A stretch of 7,181 bases of DNA from JBFGWM01 sp041588495 (GTDB lineage: Bacteria; Pseudomonadota; Gammaproteobacteria; Pseudomonadales; JBFGWM01): contig JBFGWM010000145.1 in assembly GCA_041588495.1 (NCBI GenBank), positions 1 through 7,181 on the forward strand, given 5' to 3'. Positions 1 through 6,520 of the stretch are shown piece after piece. Position 1 is the stretch's first letter; each line of letters begins with the position of its first letter. The position numbers were made by a program, and so were the translations under genes. Below the pieces are notes generated by a model. It made no database searches, had not been told where the DNA came from, and saw only the letters and a list, made by a program, of their open reading frames with translations.

Positions 1-970
1 GCTTCTGCCAGGTACGCGCCATCGCCCAAGTCACTTCCGGACCAGTGGTCAGATAGATCCACAGGCGGGCAAAAAATCCGCGAACCCTGGCCGGATCTTC
101 CTCGGCAGACGCCACCTCGGGTTGAGGCTCAGCTTCGGCTTCATCCGTTGCTTCCGCCTCTGCCCCGGTGTCTTCTTCAGGATCGTCCTCGGGCTCCGGC
201 TCGTCCTCGGCCAGTTCCTGGTTGACCTTGACAGGCGGCGCGAGCCAGTCGAGATCGGTGGCCTCGGTATTGTCCACCGGGTAGGGCAGGTCCGCGACTG
301 ATTTCCCGGCCTCGAGATGGGCAAGGTCCGCCTCCAGTTCCCGACGCATTTCCAGCAGCGATCGCTGTGCGCCGCCCTCCGGCGTGTGCGCCAGAATCTC
401 GTTCACCTCGGCCAACAGCACCCGGGTCTGCGCGAGGACCTTTTCTTCCTCCGCGCCCTTGCGCTTGTCGAGGCTGTCCAGTGATTTGCGCAGCACGTCT
501 TCCTGAACCGGGAGCACCACCACGCCCACGGGCTCGCCCCGCTTGCGCAGCAGGACCCGCAGGGAAACCGTGGTCTGGGCACGGCGCCGGAAAGTATCGA
601 CGACCTCGAAAAGGTCAGGGTCGGGCCCTGCGGCACTCCCCTCGGGATTGGGGCGGGGGTCTGCCTCGGACAACTCGACGATCCGCCCGAGATCGTTCTT
701 GATCAGGGTCTCGAGCCGTTCCAGGTAAACACGGAGCTTGGGCGAGGTCTGGGCCTTGAGATGCTCGTCCATGCTCTCCAGGAAAAAATAGACGTTGGCC
801 GGCACGTTGTCCGCGCTTTCACCGAGCACCAGCACCGCCTCGAGGCTGTCATGCAGGCGCTCCATGTAGCGCACGATACCGATGATCCCGTGCAGCACGG
901 CCTTCCGGGCCATGACCTGCTCGAGACCCGATTCGTCGGCCCGCACACGGACCTCAGGCGTTTCCTTCAT
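1..970 (-). CDS. Acidic-linker protein of unknown function, paralog A (3' end outside window)
   Basis: I do not recognise a named family. The minus frame is open from the ATG at 970 to the window edge (323 residues). It ends ...ARTWQK, where the neighbouring paralog ends AKTWRLGK-stop, so probably only a few residues are missing. Visible layout: a helical N-terminal region (about 20-100) with ARKAVLHG and VRYMERLHDSLEAVLVLGE; FRRRAQT at 127-133; a charged, probably coiled-coil stretch (about 155-222); a DLPYP...LDWLAP segment (228-245); an acidic Pro/Glu/Asp/Ala-rich linker (about 250-295); and a C-terminal tail with FFARLWIYLTTGPEVTW. No signal peptide or clear TM helix is seen, so it is probably cytosolic, with a possibly membrane-associating amphipathic tail. 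The ATG is chosen because the distance to ARKA (20 residues) equals that in the paralog; in-frame GTG and TTG lie 2-3 codons upstream. It lies 166 nt downstream of the paralog, probably with its own promoter. Confidence 0.85.
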   Translation of the reverse strand, partial: MKETPEVRVRADESGLEQVMARKAVLHGIIGIVRYMERLHDSLEAVLVLGESADNVPANVYFFLESMDEHLKAQTSPKLRVYLERLETLIKNDLGRIVELSEADPRPNPEGSAAGPDPDLFEVVDTFRRRAQTTVSLRVLLRKRGEPVGVVVLPVQEDVLRKSLDSLDKRKGAEEEKVLAQTRVLLAEVNEILAHTPEGGAQRSLLEMRRELEADLAHLEAGKSVADLPYPVDNTEATDLDWLAPPVKVNQELAEDEPEPEDDPEEDTGAEAEATDEAEAEPQPEVASAEEDPARVRGFFARLWIYLTTGPEVTWAMARTWQK

Positions 971-999
971 GCCCACCAATTACCCTACCGTATAGTAAA

Positions 1000-1015
1000 T
1001 TATTACTCATAATAA
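1000..1015. repeat. AT-rich palindrome, possible operator
   Basis: TTATTACTCATAATAA has perfect 6-bp arms (TTATTA/TAATAA) around a 4-bp centre. It sits immediately upstream of the candidate -10 box of paralog A, in the spacer or -35 position where a repressor or MerR-type activator could bind. It could also be a chance feature of an AT-rich promoter, because short A/T arms are easily produced. Confidence 0.35.
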
Positions 1016-1082
1016 CCCGAATTCCTTGAAAATCAAAGGCGTCACAAGGAAGGGCAGGATTCCCCCGCCCGCCACCCCGCGA

Positions 1083-1101
1083 GGTTCGGCAGGCGCGAAC
1101 C
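1083..1101. repeat. Inverted repeat downstream of paralog B, possible weak terminator or RNA stem
   Basis: GGTTCG and CGAACC form perfect 6-bp arms separated by 7 nt, about 36 nt past the paralog B stop codon. No U-tract follows on the minus strand, so it does not look like a classical intrinsic terminator. It could stabilise an mRNA end or attenuate read-through into paralog A. Confidence 0.25.
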
Positions 1102-1136
1102 CTGCGCCACCCCGAAACCGGCGGCATGCACCGGCC

Positions 1137-2159
1137 TCATTTGCCCAGGCGCCAGGTTTTCGCCCTCTTCCAGGTAACCTCCGGCCCGGTCGTGAGATAC
1201 GTGTACAACTGGCCCCAGAAGCCACGCTCTTCCTGGACCGGGTCCTCCGCCTGCTCCGGCGGCGAAACGAGCGGTGGACCGCCTGCCTCCTCCGCTACGG
1301 ACTCGTCGGAACTGTCTTCGGGAATTTCGAGTGGCGCCCCGTCATCCTCGGGTTCCGGCTCGATCTCCGGATCCGGTTCGGGCTCAGACTCGGACTCGCT
1401 TTCCTCCGCGGCATGTTCACCCGGCGCCAGCCAGTCGAGTTCAACTGCCTCCACCGCCTCCATGGGGAACGGCAGGTCGCTCACCGGGCCGCCTGCCTTC
1501 AGGTGGTCGATATTCTGTCCCAGTTCCTTCTGCATGGTGAGCAGGTAGGCGCGGGCGGTCTCTCCACCCGCGCCGCTGGCAACCAGTTGATCGACATCCC
1601 GCTTGAGTTCGACGGCCTGCTCCAGGACCTTGGCCTCTTCCGCCTTTTTTCGCGTTTCGAGTTCGACGAGGGCCTTGCGCAGGTCGCCGACGGCCACCGG
1701 CAGGACACTCACCGGCACCTCCTGACCGCGCTTGCGCAGCAGGATGCGCAGCGAGATCAGGGTCTGCGCGCGTCGCCGGAACTGCTGCACCCGGCTCGAC
1801 ACGTCGGCATCGATTGCCGCGGTGTCGGCTTCCGCCTGCAGAGGCGCCGGCCCCGATGCGAGTCGGAGGATGTCCTCGAGTTCCCGTCGGACCAGGTTGT
1901 CGAGCGTATCCTGGTATTCACGAACCTTGGCCGTGGGCTGCATGCGCATGCGCGCATCGAGGCTGTTGAGGAATTCCCGGGCGGAATCCGGCACCAGTTG
2001 CGAGCCCTCGCCCAGCACCAGTACTGCCTCGAGTCCCTCGTGGATGCGCTCCATGTAGCGCACCACCGAGATCAGACCGTGCAGGAGCGCCTTGCGCGCC
2101 TTCACGTCGGCTAGCCCGGGTTCGGCGACTCCCGTCCCGTCCTCGCGCGCGTCGCTCAA
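1137..2159 (-). CDS. Acidic-linker protein of unknown function, paralog B (complete)
   Basis: The predicted protein has 340 residues and no family I recognise. It matches paralog A almost without gaps from its first residue to about residue 247: 24 of 31 residues are identical from ARKALLHG to LEAVLVLGE (21-51), and FRRRAQT is at 128-134 region in both. Order: helical N-terminus; charged, probably coiled-coil middle (about 158-222) containing LETRKKAEEAKVLEQ; DLPFP...LDWLAP (229-246); a long Glu/Ser/Pro/Asp linker (about 250-312) with alternating SESESEPEP; and the tail GFWGQLYTYLTTGPEVTW before the TGA. No signal peptide or TM helix is evident. I chose the TTG at 2159 because it gives exactly the same 20-residue lead to ARKA as in paralog A. 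An in-frame ATG at 2249 would add 30 residues unlike paralog A, overlap the upstream gene by 38 nt, and has no visible Shine-Dalgarno. The gap to the upstream gene is 52 nt, so the two are probably co-transcribed. Confidence 0.85.
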   Translation of the reverse strand: MSDAREDGTGVAEPGLADVKARKALLHGLISVVRYMERIHEGLEAVLVLGEGSQLVPDSAREFLNSLDARMRMQPTAKVREYQDTLDNLVRRELEDILRLASGPAPLQAEADTAAIDADVSSRVQQFRRRAQTLISLRILLRKRGQEVPVSVLPVAVGDLRKALVELETRKKAEEAKVLEQAVELKRDVDQLVASGAGGETARAYLLTMQKELGQNIDHLKAGGPVSDLPFPMEAVEAVELDWLAPGEHAAEESESESEPEPDPEIEPEPEDDGAPLEIPEDSSDESVAEEAGGPPLVSPPEQAEDPVQEERGFWGQLYTYLTTGPEVTWKRAKTWRLGK

Positions 2160-2211
2160 CGGCCTGGCCCCCGCCCGGTCGGCGATTGCGGGGTCACGCG
2201 GATGCCGGCGA

Positions 2212-3030
2212 TCACCGGTACAGCTCCCGATGGCGCGCGTGAAGCACATCGACGAGACTCAGGTCCCCGAGCAATTCGTAGCGCTTGACCATGCGGTTCA
2301 GGGTTTCATCCCCCAGGCGCGTGAGGCAGAGGTAGAAAACGAGGGACAATTCCGCCCGCGACAGCATCCCGCGCAGGATGCGGGCATAGGACTCACGATC
2401 CTCCACCGGCGCCCGGTCCACCAGGGCGAGAACGTTGGTGACGGTCATGAAATAGTGCCCGGTGATATGGCTCCAGCGGGTGAAAAAATCCATGCACACC
2501 GCCGACACGCAGGCCAGGCCACCCGCATCCGCACCATTCTCGCCGGCACTGGCCTGCTGGAATTCCCGTTGCAGGCGCAGCCACAACTCGAGCATCGCCT
2601 CGCGCCCGGTGAAATGGTCCTCGGGGGGAATCCGCAGGTTGGACACGATTGCGTCCAGCAATTTGATCATCTCGAAGAATGTGTACTCGAAATTCTGCAG
2701 TTGCAGGGCACGGTGCTGCTCCTCCAGGGCGGACGTGGACTTCTCCAGCTCGCTGCGCGCCGCGGCAAGTTCGCCGCGCTGCAGCTTCATCGCATCAAGC
2801 AGGCCCAGCAGGACCAGGAACGCGAGCGCCGGTGCCATGATGGCGCCGAAAAAAACCCCGAATGCCGCCCATTCCGGAGCTTCACCACCGAGCGGGAAGC
2901 CCACCTCCCGTTCGTAGATTGCGAGCACCGCAATACCCAGCAACAGGCCAAGCAGGGCCAGCCCGTATTCCGCCATCCATTCGCCGATGCGGATGGCAAG
3001 TATCTTGATCATGCCGGGGGGTCGGGCCAT
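2212..3030 (-). CDS. Putative phage abortive infection (putAbiC-like) membrane protein
   Basis: This 272-residue protein has two N-terminal TM helices (about 21-40 and 55-78), then a charged coiled-coil stretch (about 80-112) and a soluble, probably cytosolic domain. That domain has the marks I associate with the putative phage abortive infection family (Pfam putAbiC): FEYTFFEMIKLLDAIV (114-129), GREA (142-145), GHYF (191-194) followed by a VLALVD segment, then LRGMLSRAELSLVFYLCL (219-236) and KRYELLGDL (249-257). The family is tied to phage exclusion mostly by annotation, and its mechanism is not known to me. No nuclease or other catalytic motif is visible. The ATG at 3030 is used; an ATG at 3012 (MIKIL) is an alternative, and neither has a clear ribosome-binding site. 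It is the first gene of a minus-strand run with the two acidic-linker paralogs, which suggests a shared role. The family call rests on remembered motif patterns, not a search. Confidence 0.72.
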   Translation of the reverse strand: MARPPGMIKILAIRIGEWMAEYGLALLGLLLGIAVLAIYEREVGFPLGGEAPEWAAFGVFFGAIMAPALAFLVLLGLLDAMKLQRGELAAARSELEKSTSALEEQHRALQLQNFEYTFFEMIKLLDAIVSNLRIPPEDHFTGREAMLELWLRLQREFQQASAGENGADAGGLACVSAVCMDFFTRWSHITGHYFMTVTNVLALVDRAPVEDRESYARILRGMLSRAELSLVFYLCLTRLGDETLNRMVKRYELLGDLSLVDVLHARHRELYR

Positions 3031-3260
3031 CGCTGCCGGTTCGCCATGCCTTTGAAATCAGGATAGTCCGTCGCGTCCCGCCCGTGACCTTTCGCCCGCT
3101 GGGTGCAGGCATCAATGTGCAGGGTCCCGGTGCAGTCACGCTCGCGGACGCGGCGATACCCTCCTGTGGCCCCGGAACACGAAATCCGATAGTTTAAAAG
3201 CTGTTCAACTGGCGTAACCCGCATAAAATACCCGGCCCGATCACCACTCCCACAGACAAC
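3031..3260. promoter_or_regulatory. Divergent intergenic region between the Abi-like gene and the RDD gene
   Basis: This 230-bp non-coding stretch lies between two genes transcribed away from each other and must hold promoters for both. On the plus strand a plausible sigma-70 promoter is TGTTCA (3202-3207), a 16-nt spacer, then TAAAAT (3224-3229), placing the transcript start about 25 nt before the RDD ATG. For the minus strand I see only weak candidates in the AT-rich patch around 3190-3205. I see no clear operator palindrome or RNA gene here. Confidence 0.4.
3202..3229 (+). promoter_or_regulatory. Candidate sigma-70 promoter for the RDD operon
   Basis: The -35-like TGTTCA and -10-like TAAAAT (5 of 6 matches to TATAAT) are 16 nt apart and end 31 nt before the RDD start codon. 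The -35 is poor. The -10 is the best in the region and sits in a local AT-rich patch. Confidence 0.4.
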
Positions 3261-3731
3261 ATGACCCACGAACCCGCCCTCGACAATGCTCTCGAAGCCA
3301 GCGCCATGCTCCCGTCCGCGCCGCTCACCCGGCGCCTGGGCGCACTGGTTTACGACAGCCTGGTGGTCGCCGGCCTGTGGTTTGTCACCGCACTGGTCGC
3401 GGTGATCATCAATGGTGGCGAGGCCGTGCCGCCCAACCTGATGCGCGCGGCATTGCTGACCGCCACGACCGGTTTCTTCCTGGTATTCTGGATGCGCGGC
3501 GGGCAGACCCTGGGCATGCTGTCCTGGCGACTCCGCGTCCAGGACGTCAACGGCGGCCCCCTCACCATGAGCCAGTGCCTGCTGCGCCTGGCCGTTGCGG
3601 TGCCCTCCATCGGCGCGGCCGGCCTGGGCCTGCTGTGGATCCTGGTTGATCCGGAAAGGCGTGCCTGGCATGACCACGCTTCCGCATCGCGGGTGGTCAT
3701 GCTGCCGAAACCGGCGGCGACGAATCGATGA
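3261..3731 (+). CDS. RDD family integral membrane protein
   Basis: This 156-residue protein has the full RDD layout. An N-terminal RRLGALVYDSLVV (24-36) carries the first Arg/Asp signature and leads into TM1. TM2 lies around ALLTATTGFFLVFW. It is followed by the conserved GQTLGMLSWRLRVQD loop, LLRL leading into TM3 (about residues 108-130), and a C-terminal DPERRAWHDHASASRVV that fits the usual 'R..HD..a.T.VV' ending. RDD proteins are small inner-membrane proteins; some have been proposed as ion transporters, and most are uncharacterised. The substrate here cannot be read from the sequence. There is no clear Shine-Dalgarno before the ATG; an in-frame ATG at 3306 (MLPSAP) just before the domain is an alternative. 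The next gene starts 10 nt after its stop, so they form an operon. Confidence 0.93.
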   Translation: MTHEPALDNALEASAMLPSAPLTRRLGALVYDSLVVAGLWFVTALVAVIINGGEAVPPNLMRAALLTATTGFFLVFWMRGGQTLGMLSWRLRVQDVNGGPLTMSQCLLRLAVAVPSIGAAGLGLLWILVDPERRAWHDHASASRVVMLPKPAATNR

Positions 3732-3741
3732 GGCAAGACCC

Positions 3742-4227
3742 GTGAAAATTGCCGGCAGGCTCTTCAGCCAGTTCATCAAGGCCACCCACTGGGCCACCCG
3801 GGAACCTTGGCGGGCCGCCCCGGGACGCCTGTTCATGCGCGGGCTCGGCTGGGCCACCCTGAAGGTTCGCGGCGCCCGGCCCAGGGAAACCCCGCGCGCA
3901 CTGGGCGAGGAATGGCAGCGCATGTTCCCGTCGAAAAAGATGGTGCCCCTGACCGAGATCACCGACGACACGGTGTACGCGGAGATCCGTTCGCCCTGTC
4001 CCTACCGGGGTTCAGGCAACGTGGAGGGCTGCTACCGGATGATGGAATATGACCGGAGAATGATGGAAGAGATCGGCGGCGAGTTCGTGGTGCTGCGCTC
4101 CCAGGCCGAGCCCGGCGTCGAGACCTGCCGGGTCGCCATGCGTCCGCAGGGTTCGGCAATGGAAGACCTCGAGCCGGCCCACGTGCGATACCGGCGGGAG
4201 CAGCAACAGCAAGCGAAGAACGCCTGA
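3742..4227 (+). CDS. Small three-cysteine protein, possibly ATC-hydrolase/4VR-like C-terminal fold
   Basis: This 161-residue protein starts at GTG 3742, with GAGG 8 nt upstream at the end of the RDD gene. The open frame extends further upstream, but only as an overlap with RDD. The N-terminal half is basic with Trp/Arg-rich helices and no signal peptide. The C-terminal half holds SPCPYRG (Cys86), GCYRMMEYD (Cys97, Asp104) and GVETCRVAMRP (Cys129), ending in a Gln-rich polar tail. The order C-P...C-x6-D...G-x3-C resembles the C-terminal part of L-2-amino-thiazoline-4-carboxylate hydrolase-like and V4R (4-vinyl reductase) domains, as I remember them. A small ligand-, metal- or cofactor-binding role is conceivable, but I would call it hypothetical. 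It is co-directional with RDD and converges on lptG with only 10 nt between the stops. Confidence 0.75.
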   Translation: MKIAGRLFSQFIKATHWATREPWRAAPGRLFMRGLGWATLKVRGARPRETPRALGEEWQRMFPSKKMVPLTEITDDTVYAEIRSPCPYRGSGNVEGCYRMMEYDRRMMEEIGGEFVVLRSQAEPGVETCRVAMRPQGSAMEDLEPAHVRYRREQQQQAKNA

Positions 4228-4237
4228 TCGGGGTCGC

Positions 4238-5302
4238 TCAGCCCGCCTTCCGCAACAGGTACCAGCCCACCCCGCCGCAGATCAGGATCGGCACCAGGGT
4301 CGCCATGACCGGGGGAAAGCCGAACACCAGGCTCGACGGCCCGAGGAGATCCTGGGCGTACTTGAACAGCAGACCGACGATCACCCCCGAGAAAATCCGG
4401 AAGCCCATGGTGCCGTCGCGCAGCGGCCCGAAAATGAACGACAACCCGATCAGCACCAGGGCCAGCATGCTGAGCGGCATCAGCAACTTCTTCCAGAATG
4501 CCAGCCAGTAGCTTCCCGACTCCAGGCCCTGGTCAGCGCGGTAGCGGGCGTAGCGGAACAACCCGATGATCGACAGCTTGTCCGGTTCCACGAACAGCAC
4601 GTCGAGCAGGCTCGGCGTCAGCTGGCTTTCCCAGTCCCGCGTCTTGTGTTCGAAACGGGTGTTCTGGTAACGCGATAGCGAGGTGCCGACGATATCCTGC
4701 ATGACCCAGTGCTCGCCCTGGTACAGGGCCCGGCGCGCCGAAAGCATCTCGGTCATGAGGCCGTCGTCGTCGAACTCGTAGATGGTGAGCCCGTGCAACA
4801 CCCCGTTGGTCTCGGCAGCGTTGAAGTGGATGAAGGAATTCCCCTCGCGGTACCAGTGCCCATGCTTGGATTTCTTCATGCCGTCGCCGCCCTGGGCAAT
4901 CTCGCGGCCGGTCTCGGCAAGTTTTTCCGTGTAGGGGGCGATCAGTTCGCCGAGGATCAGGGCCAGCAGGATCATCAGGATCGTCGGCTGCAGGACCGAC
5001 CAGGCAATGCGGTTGATGGAGGTTCCGGCGGCGCGCATGACGATCAGCTCGCTGCGGTTGGCCAGCACCCCGAGCCCGGCCAGGCAGCCCACCAGTGCCG
5101 CCAGCGGGATGAACTCGTAGAGACGACGCGGCAGGCGCAGGACCATGTAGAGCATGGCCTCCTTCAACTGGTAGTTGCCTTCCAGCTCGTTGAGTTCCGC
5201 GACGAAGGTGAAAATGAAATCGAGGCCGACGACCACGAACAAGACCACCAGCATCGACGCCAGCACGGTGGCGCCCACGTAGCGGTCGAGAATCCGCGTC
5301 AC
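4238..5302 (-). CDS. lptG: LPS export ABC transporter permease LptG
   Basis: The 354-residue inner-membrane subunit pairs with LptF and two LptB ATPases in LptB2FG, which pulls lipopolysaccharide from the inner membrane and passes it to LptC and the periplasmic bridge. The protein has the standard family layout: N-terminal ILDRYVG, TM1 (about 12-35), TM2-3 (about 63-82 and 98-122), and the cytoplasmic coupling helix around RSELIVMRAAG (83-93) that docks on LptB. A periplasmic beta-jellyroll follows (about 130-265, with HWYREGNSFIHF and SLLDVLFVEPDKLSI), then three C-terminal TM helices, including the characteristic KKLLMPLSMLALVLIGLSF and DLLGPSSLVFGFPP. It starts at GTG 5302, overlapping the lptF stop by 4 nt (GTGA), which implies translational coupling. 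It is full length and ends in TGA. Confidence 0.98.
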   Translation of the reverse strand: MTRILDRYVGATVLASMLVVLFVVVGLDFIFTFVAELNELEGNYQLKEAMLYMVLRLPRRLYEFIPLAALVGCLAGLGVLANRSELIVMRAAGTSINRIAWSVLQPTILMILLALILGELIAPYTEKLAETGREIAQGGDGMKKSKHGHWYREGNSFIHFNAAETNGVLHGLTIYEFDDDGLMTEMLSARRALYQGEHWVMQDIVGTSLSRYQNTRFEHKTRDWESQLTPSLLDVLFVEPDKLSIIGLFRYARYRADQGLESGSYWLAFWKKLLMPLSMLALVLIGLSFIFGPLRDGTMGFRIFSGVIVGLLFKYAQDLLGPSSLVFGFPPVMATLVPILICGGVGWYLLRKAG

Positions 5303-6414
5303 GCGCCGATTCCCCGCTCACCCTTCTTGAACTGGTACACCAGCCACACCTGCTCGCCATACATGAGCGCCATGCCGACCAGCAGGAACAGGGCATGCAC
5401 GCCCCACACACCGGGGAAAGCCCCGAGGTCCCCCTTCTCGATACCGTCGCGTGCCCAGATCAGCAGGCCGACGTACAGCAAGTAGAGCATGATGGCCGGG
5501 AACAGCTTGAAGAAGCGTCCCTGGCGTGGATTCACCCGGCTGAGCGGGATCGCCATCAGGGTGACGACCGGCACCAACAGGGGCAGGGAGATGCGCCACT
5601 GGAATTCCGCCACGTCGCCCGGGGCCCGGGATTCGAGCAGCGTGCCCGTGGGCTCAGCTTCCTTCTTGCGCGCCTTCTTGCGCACCTCCGGCTCGGAGAT
5701 GCGCACACCGTATTCCTTGAACCGCGTCACCCGGAAATCGAGCGAACCCGGAGACCCCTCGTAGCGGTATCCGCCGTCGAGCAGGAGGAAGCGGTTGCCG
5801 GACTTCTCGTCCACCGCCTGGCTGCCCTTCTCCGCCACCAGCAGGATGTGCAGGTCGTCGCGATCCTTGCGTTCCTTCCACTCGGCGATGAACACGTTGG
5901 AGAGCTGCTGGCGGTCACGGGACACGCCCTCGGTATAAGTGACCCGGGAACCCGAACTCAGCGGCTGGAAACGCCCTGGCGCAAGCATGTCGAATTCGGT
6001 CATGGATTCCTGCTCGACGAGGACCTTCTCGACCTGGCGTGCACCCCAGGGGCTCAGCCACAGGCTCATGCAGCCGACCGCGACGGCCACCACCAGGCTG
6101 AGGATCTGGGTGGCCATCAGCAGCTGTGTCAGGCTGTAACCGCACGCCGTGAGCACGGTCATCTCGCTGTCGAGATACATCCGGCCATAGGCCAGCAGGA
6201 TGCCCAGGAACAGGCTCAGGGGCAGGATCAGCTCCAGGAACCCCGGCAGGCGGTAGCCCATGATGAGAAACAGGATGTCCGCCGCCAGTTCCCCGGCTGC
6301 AGCCTCGGCGAGGTACTTGATGAACCGCCCGCTCATGGTGATGAGCAGGAGGATTCCGCACACCGCCAGCAGGGTGACCAGGACTTCCTTTGCAAGGTAC
6401 CGGAAGATGATCAA
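5299..6414 (-). CDS. lptF: LPS export ABC transporter permease LptF
   Basis: This 371-residue protein is the partner of LptG in the LptB2FG extractor. It starts MIIFRYLAKEVLVTLLAV, very like E. coli LptF (MIIIRYLVRETLKS...). TM1 is at about 10-34. LELILPLSLFLGILLAYGR (59-78) is the conserved TM2 segment, and DSEMTVLTACG (82-92) is the LptB-coupling helix. SPWGARQVEKVL leads into the periplasmic jellyroll (GRFQPLSSGSRVTYTEGV and on). The C-terminal half has WRISLPLLVPVVTLMAIPLSRVNPRQGR, where NPRQGR is a strong LptF signature, then two more TM helices. A lysine/arginine-rich patch (VRKKARKKEAE) sits between the jellyroll and TM4. The start is the TTG at 6414, with GGAG 8 nt upstream; family alignment supports it. 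It is the first gene of the lptFG operon. Confidence 0.98.
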   Translation of the reverse strand: MIIFRYLAKEVLVTLLAVCGILLLITMSGRFIKYLAEAAAGELAADILFLIMGYRLPGFLELILPLSLFLGILLAYGRMYLDSEMTVLTACGYSLTQLLMATQILSLVVAVAVGCMSLWLSPWGARQVEKVLVEQESMTEFDMLAPGRFQPLSSGSRVTYTEGVSRDRQQLSNVFIAEWKERKDRDDLHILLVAEKGSQAVDEKSGNRFLLLDGGYRYEGSPGSLDFRVTRFKEYGVRISEPEVRKKARKKEAEPTGTLLESRAPGDVAEFQWRISLPLLVPVVTLMAIPLSRVNPRQGRFFKLFPAIMLYLLYVGLLIWARDGIEKGDLGAFPGVWGVHALFLLVGMALMYGEQVWLVYQFKKGERGIGA

Positions 6415-6451
6415 GTAACAGGCTCCGCGGGCATCAGGGACTGACTGGAAT

Positions 6452-6478
6452 TTGACAGGTGATGCCGTACACTACGAT
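6452..6478 (+). promoter_or_regulatory. Candidate sigma-70 promoter for pepA
   Basis: A consensus -35 hexamer TTGACA is followed by a 15-nt spacer and TACGAT. The short spacer and 4/6 -10 make it moderate. It is the only consensus -35 that I noticed in the region. Confidence 0.4.
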
Positions 6479-6504
6479 TCGCATGGTTCAGCCAGAGAAT
6501 GACC

Positions 6505-6520
6505 CCGGGGCACGCCCCGG
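6505..6520. repeat. GC-rich hairpin in the pepA leader
   Basis: CCGGGG and CCCCGG pair perfectly across a CACG tetraloop, giving a very stable 6-bp G/C stem. There is no T-run on either side, so it is not an intrinsic terminator. It may be a leader RNA structure of pepA or a protein-binding palindrome shared by both divergent genes. Confidence 0.4.

Larger units (their letters stand above)
971..1136 (-). promoter_or_regulatory. Intergenic region between the paralogs with possible promoter for paralog A
   Basis: This 166-bp gap separates the stop of paralog B from the start of paralog A. Its part nearest paralog A is strikingly AT-rich in an otherwise GC-rich window. On the minus strand TACTAT (997 to 992) is a possible -10 box, about 22 nt upstream of the ATG. 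No good -35 box is visible at 17 nt; TTCGGG at 18 nt is poor. The perfect palindrome 1000-1015 lies directly upstream of the -10. An AGGG (minus strand) and GGTGGG just before the ATG are weak ribosome-binding candidates. The promoter call is inference from composition and a 4/6 match only. Confidence 0.35.

Noticed and set aside
1083..1101. Intrinsic terminator after paralog B
   Set aside because: The inverted repeat is only 6 bp and has no following U-tract, so it is listed only as a possible RNA stem.
1330..1410. Possible tandem DNA repeat (imperfect TCGGGTTC/TCGGACTC units)
   Set aside because: The units simply encode the Ser/Glu/Pro-rich acidic linker of paralog B. They are irregular and best explained as low-complexity coding sequence, not a CRISPR array or VNTR.
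1026..2114. Plus-strand open frame of 362 codons
   Set aside because: It lies opposite paralog B. The minus frame is supported by protein-level conservation with paralog A, while the plus-strand translation has no recognisable domain and an Arg/His-rich composition typical of antisense frames in GC-rich DNA.
2092..3066. Plus-strand open frame of 324 codons
   Set aside because: It is antisense to the Abi-like membrane protein, whose TM helices and family motifs are clear. The translation is His/Gln/Arg-rich, as expected from reading a Leu/Ala-rich gene backwards.
3009..3971. Minus-strand open frame of 320 codons across the divergent intergenic region and the RDD gene
   Set aside because: It covers the RDD gene, which has clear family motifs, in antisense, and has no recognisable domain.
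5395..6444. Plus-strand open frame of 349 codons, and a similar one at 4709-5485
   Set aside because: These are antisense to lptF and lptG, both certain by family signatures. They are His/Gln-rich shadow translations.
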